NCBI GenBank assembly: GCA_963920665.1
Contig: OY987266.1
Coordinates: 25,408,248 to 25,472,247, forward strand
Length of the DNA stretch: 64,000 nt
From: Straminergon stramineum
Lineage: Eukaryota > Streptophyta > Bryopsida > Hypnales > Calliergonaceae
Direction: 5' to 3'
A program made the position numbers and the translations under genes. Under the pieces are notes generated by a model. That model did no database searches, was not told the origin of the DNA, and was given only the letters and a program-made list of their open reading frames with translations. This document shows, piece after piece, positions 60,380-64,000 of this stretch (the first letter of the stretch is position 1; each line of letters starts with the position of its first letter).

Positions 60380-61311
60380 TTAACCCCTAAAGGACCAAGG
60401 TGTTTTTTTTGGCAACATAACTTTTTTGGGCAAGTACTTGTGACTAGAGATTTTCATGTTTTTGGCCAAACCTTTATAGAAGGTGTGGACGAGGAATGTC
60501 TTCCATGTGCACAAAAGTTTAGGGCATTTGGAAATATGAATCAAAAGTTATGGCCTAATATGTAGTTTGTTTCTCAACTCAGGCAGTCCGGGCAAATCTG
60601 AAAAAATCATATTTTTCAAAAATAAAAATTCGAAATTAGTTTTCTAGACTTATACATACATAGAAAGCTTTGAATCATTCCATTTTGATCAATGAGTCAA
60701 AAGTTATGAGGAATTTTAGTTTGTGGGCAGTTATGGATTCTCTACTCTAAAATAAACTTTGAAGTCATGTATTTAATTCAATTTTAAATATTTTTTGAAA
60801 AAAACAAAAACATTAGACGTAGATTGTTTATTACAACATTACAACCATTGGGATTGGGAATTGTCAATTCCATTAATAAATTGTTAACAATTTAGTATTT
60901 TGAATGATTCTCTACATCCTTCTACTTACTATTTTTTTCCTATATGTTGCACAATTTCAAATGATCTGAAAATTTTCAAGCATGTAGCCAACTTGCATTG
61001 AAGAATGGATCTAAAGAAGCACCACCATTTTGGACATTTTTTCATACAAATGTGACCTTGTGAAGTGCAGTTGCTAGTTTTTTCACAAGGCCCAAAAAAG
61101 GATTTTTGTCACTTCAAATGCTAATATCTTGCAATCTACATGGTGTTATTTTCTAAAAAAAATTCCACATCTTCTCAATCTGTTGTACTACAAAATCCTA
61201 TGGTTACATATGTCCCAAAATGATATTTTTCAAAAATTTGGTACTTGTATTAGAAATGGCAGTTTTTGAGTGTTTTTGTTGATAACATAGTCAAGGAACT
61301 TTAGGGGTTAA
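60380..61311 (+). mobile_element. TTAA-flanked piggyBac-like MITE, family A1 (932 bp)
   Basis: It starts TTAA-CCCCTAAAGGACCAAGG and ends GGAACTTTAGGGG-TTAA, with the last 20 bp nearly identical to the 39405 copy. The similarity runs throughout. A further TTAA eight bases on (AAAGGGTTAA, 61316-61319) and an upstream TTAA-CCCTTAAAAG at 59936 may mark an outer, older element. The plus ORF at 60314-60565 spans the left edge and is a by-product. Confidence 0.8.
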
Positions 61312-61995
61312 AGGGTTAAAGTGAACAAAACAATTTTTTGTGATCCTAGCCTAACTAGATTACATGGCTTTGAATCCTCTTAACTTAAAAGTTTTGTCTA
61401 CAAATTGTGAATTTTTTTAATAATATTTTCATCTTTTAAAAAATTGTTAAGTCAAAGTAGGTACATGATGGAAGGAGAAACTAAATTGTTGACAACTTCA
61501 AGATGGAATTGAAACACACTAATCTCAACAATGAGATTGTTCTAGAAATCAAACTGAACTATGTGGCTATATGCAAGGTTTTTTTTTATAAAAGTTGTTA
61601 AAATTGAGTTAAAAACAAATTCAAATTCACGCTTGTCTCAAGAATTTGCTAAGATTGTCTAAAAAACAAGATGCTCCATAGCTTTCACATTACTTATCCA
61701 AATGAAATGAATCAAATCTTTACACATAGGCAAAAATATAATCTATAAGAAATAATCTTTTTAAAAATTATTTCAAGTTTTTGTATTTTTTTTGTTGCCT
61801 ATCTTTGCTTGTTTGGGGCTTATTGTGGCATACTTTTGCTCCCATGCACTAGTTGTAATAAAAATTATATTCTCCACAAGCTAATCAATCTTCCTATTTT
61901 TTAAATAAAATTCAAAAAATCTTGCCAAAAATTGAGATCATAGGTACTTGCCCAAATCTTTTGTAGACCCCTAAGGGGACTATTGAAACTTTATA
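61312..61995 (-). mobile_element. Diverged family A relative, minus orientation
   Basis: The reverse complement matches 47128-47986 and more weakly family A: TAGCTTTCACATTACTTATC and CCAAATGAAATGAATCAAA on the plus strand mirror the GTGAAAGTTATGG and TTCATTCCATTTAGATTAG phrases. The terminus near CCCCTAAGGGGACTATTG is decayed. Edges approximate. Confidence 0.4.
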
Positions 61996-64000
61996 GGTAA
62001 AAAAAAATCCAAGAGCACTCATCCAAGGTCAAACTATTTTGCAAGACTTCCCCTTTCACACAAATTCTAAGTATGAACATGTGCAGTTCTATCTTACAAA
62101 GAAGGATTCTTTGTCATCCATTGGATACTTATTGTGGCATTCTTTTGTGGTTAACTCTAAGACAACATTCATTTGCCTCGAAGGCAACCCAAAGAAGAAT
62201 AAAAAATCTCCTTGCACCTTGTCCAAAATTTGTGTGGATAAGGCAAATAAAAGTGAATAGTGCTTTGATTTGGAGCCTAAATGTAACTCTTGGCATGCCA
62301 TTATATTCTTCATTGAAGTGAGTCTAGTAGGCTAAAACATTCCAAAATATACAAAAGCCATTTTTTGTCAATGATTCTCTGAAAAACAAGTCCCAAGGGC
62401 TTGGATTGTCATTTAATCCCTAAAGGACTAAGGGATAGTCTAGATTAATAAAATTGTAAAAATATATTATAAAATTTAATTTACAATAATAATTTAGTAA
62501 TGATTGTTAAATAATATTTGTAAATTATGATTATTAGATCATATCCATAAGTCTAGATTAACTAATATACAAACCAATATTTTTCAGTAATATTTGAAGT
62601 CCAAGATTAAAAATTCCTTCTAAAATCAATTGTGGATTAAATATTTGTGATTTCTACAAGAATTTTTTCCCTCTCAGTTTAAAATTTTAAATTCTAATCA
62701 TAGTGATTTCTTCAGATTTTTATTTTATATTTTTATCCAAGTTATTTTTAAAGGGGCATTTTTTGAATTAAAGAAGTTATTTTTTGAGGCTTGACCTAAC
62801 ATTCTTCCAATATCCTTCGAATTATAGAATATTTGCAAAATAAAAACTTCAAAGTCTATACCTTACAAATATGAAAGAACTAATGCAAGAATCTTCAAAA
62901 TATTAATGGGTGAATAAATGCATTTTTGTGTGCTTGGAATGTATTTGTGTTCATTTGTTGTTCAAAATGTGAACATCATGTAAGGTTTAGGAGTTGAGTC
63001 ATCACATTCTTTGTTCTACACTAGATGTTAGAGAATAGGATATGGTCCAAACTTACATACAATATATTTGAAAATATAAAGCTTGTAGAAATGGCATGTT
63101 GGATTGAACTAAATTGTAAATTTGTAAATCATGAATGCATGATTTGTTGAAGTTTGAATATAAATATGTCATGTAAACATTGATAATAATACACAACAAA
63201 TTGAGTGACATAAATCTACATCAAATATGAAAGCAAAATCCAAACAAAAGTACACAAAAACAATACTCTCAATTGCCCCTCAATTGACAATGTCGCCTTG
63301 TCAAGCAACTAGGACTACACAACAAATGTAGTAGAATTTGAATGTCATGATGAAAGAACTATACACCATTTCTCCACATCCAAGTCAACGTCATGGGACA
63401 ACCAATGTGTGCAAAAGTGAGTTCACTATGGCATGACAAGGGACTACAAGTTGGGTGCAAATGTAAACCCCATCCATAATCGCCTTTGACAATTTTTTTT
63501 ATGACATTGAATCTCAATATCAAGATGATTGTGAGAAACATTTGAACTATTCTTTGTTACATTTGGAATGATGGTGTTGTCATCCGCTATAACTTTTGAA
63601 GCATGAACCCGATTAACTTGAAATTTTTATTGGATATGTCTAACTTGATAGCAATTAGATCCCTTTTCCTATGCTAGGTGGACATGTGCCTACCAAAGGG
63701 CACTTAAAAAAACTTTATTTATAGTCCTCCACATTTCCTTGTGTACGAACTTTTGAACATTGAAGATGCCATTTGAAGATCATTCTTTTGTTGAAATCTC
63801 TTCACCATGAATTCCTCCCTAATGGGAATTTTTTAGTTTCTTTGTACATTTTTTTTCCTATTTTTTACAAATTAAAATGTCAAAGTACCTATTTTCTTGA
63901 GATTCTACACTTTTCTACTTCTCCTACTAACTTAGTAAATTTTTCTATGCTTTTCTTTCTTAGGATATATTCTTTTTAAATGTATATTGGTCACATTGGT
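61996..64000. other. AT-rich intergenic DNA, no gene recognised
   Basis: A left-type terminus TTAA-TCCCTAAAGGAC at 62413 lacks a partner in the window. ORFs at 62039-62321 and elsewhere have no recognisable domain. Confidence 0.4.

Noticed and set aside
60314..60565. Plus ORF of 83 aa
   Set aside because: Crosses the left TTAA boundary of a family A1 MITE and is repeated in the non-coding element; not a gene.
1..64000. CRISPR arrays, bacterial operons, rRNA or tRNA genes
   Set aside because: No regular direct-repeat/spacer array, ribosome-binding sites or tRNA-like cloverleaf elements were seen; the spliced genes show a eukaryotic nuclear genome.

Overview
The window looks like nuclear DNA of a land plant, probably a non-seed plant such as a bryophyte, although nothing here fixes the species. 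The plant call rests on a tandem pair of NPH3/RPT2-like (NRL) BTB genes, a family confined to plants and their close algal relatives, on spliced genes with GT-AG introns of roughly 100-800 bp, on telo-box and pyrimidine-rich leaders, and on Stowaway-type MITE ends. Three genes could be resolved to the exon level by eye, with all reading phases closing. They are a minus-strand TrmH/SpoU-type 2'-O-ribose RNA methyltransferase (CDS 11349-14313, 7 exons, 378 aa) and two plus-strand NRL genes (CDS 23268-29111, 7 exons, 657 aa; CDS 41765-46020, 6 exons, 633 aa).

Layout. 1-1060 is probably the 5' leader and promoter of a minus-strand gene lying off the left edge. 1.1-6.2 kb holds a decayed piggyBac-type transposase and a repeat that follows it. 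6.3-10.4 kb is AT-rich with a long hairpin, satellite-like units and three small transposon-like elements. 11.3-15.6 kb is the methyltransferase gene and its leader. 15.6-19.3 kb is repeats. 19.4-23.3 kb is a GC-richer block with possible decayed coding sequence and the NRL-1 leader. NRL-1 then runs to 29.1 kb and NRL-2 from about 40.6 to 46.3 kb, with 11-12 kb of repeats between them. 46.3-64 kb has no convincing gene and is mostly interspersed and tandem repeats.

The most unusual feature is a set of 0.55-0.98 kb non-coding elements that begin TTAA-CCCCT and end AGGGG-TTAA. I count about ten copies in several families. TTAA flanks with CCC/GGG ends are the piggyBac hallmark, and a decayed piggyBac transposase lies in the same window. 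One copy (55237-56177) interrupts a dispersed repeat whose uninterrupted relative at 5.9 kb keeps a single TCAA where the element sits, a related empty site. This suggests a substantial piggyBac-driven MITE population in a plant genome, where piggyBac is, as far as I know, rarely described.

The two NRL proteins would act as BTB adaptors at the plasma membrane in blue-light or auxin-related signalling. Both end with Arg-x-Ser placed so that Ser is the third-last residue, as I recall for the 14-3-3 site of Arabidopsis NPH3. The methyltransferase is an unrelated housekeeping RNA-modification gene, probably organellar. All similarities between repeats were judged by eye, so percentages and exact repeat edges are approximate.
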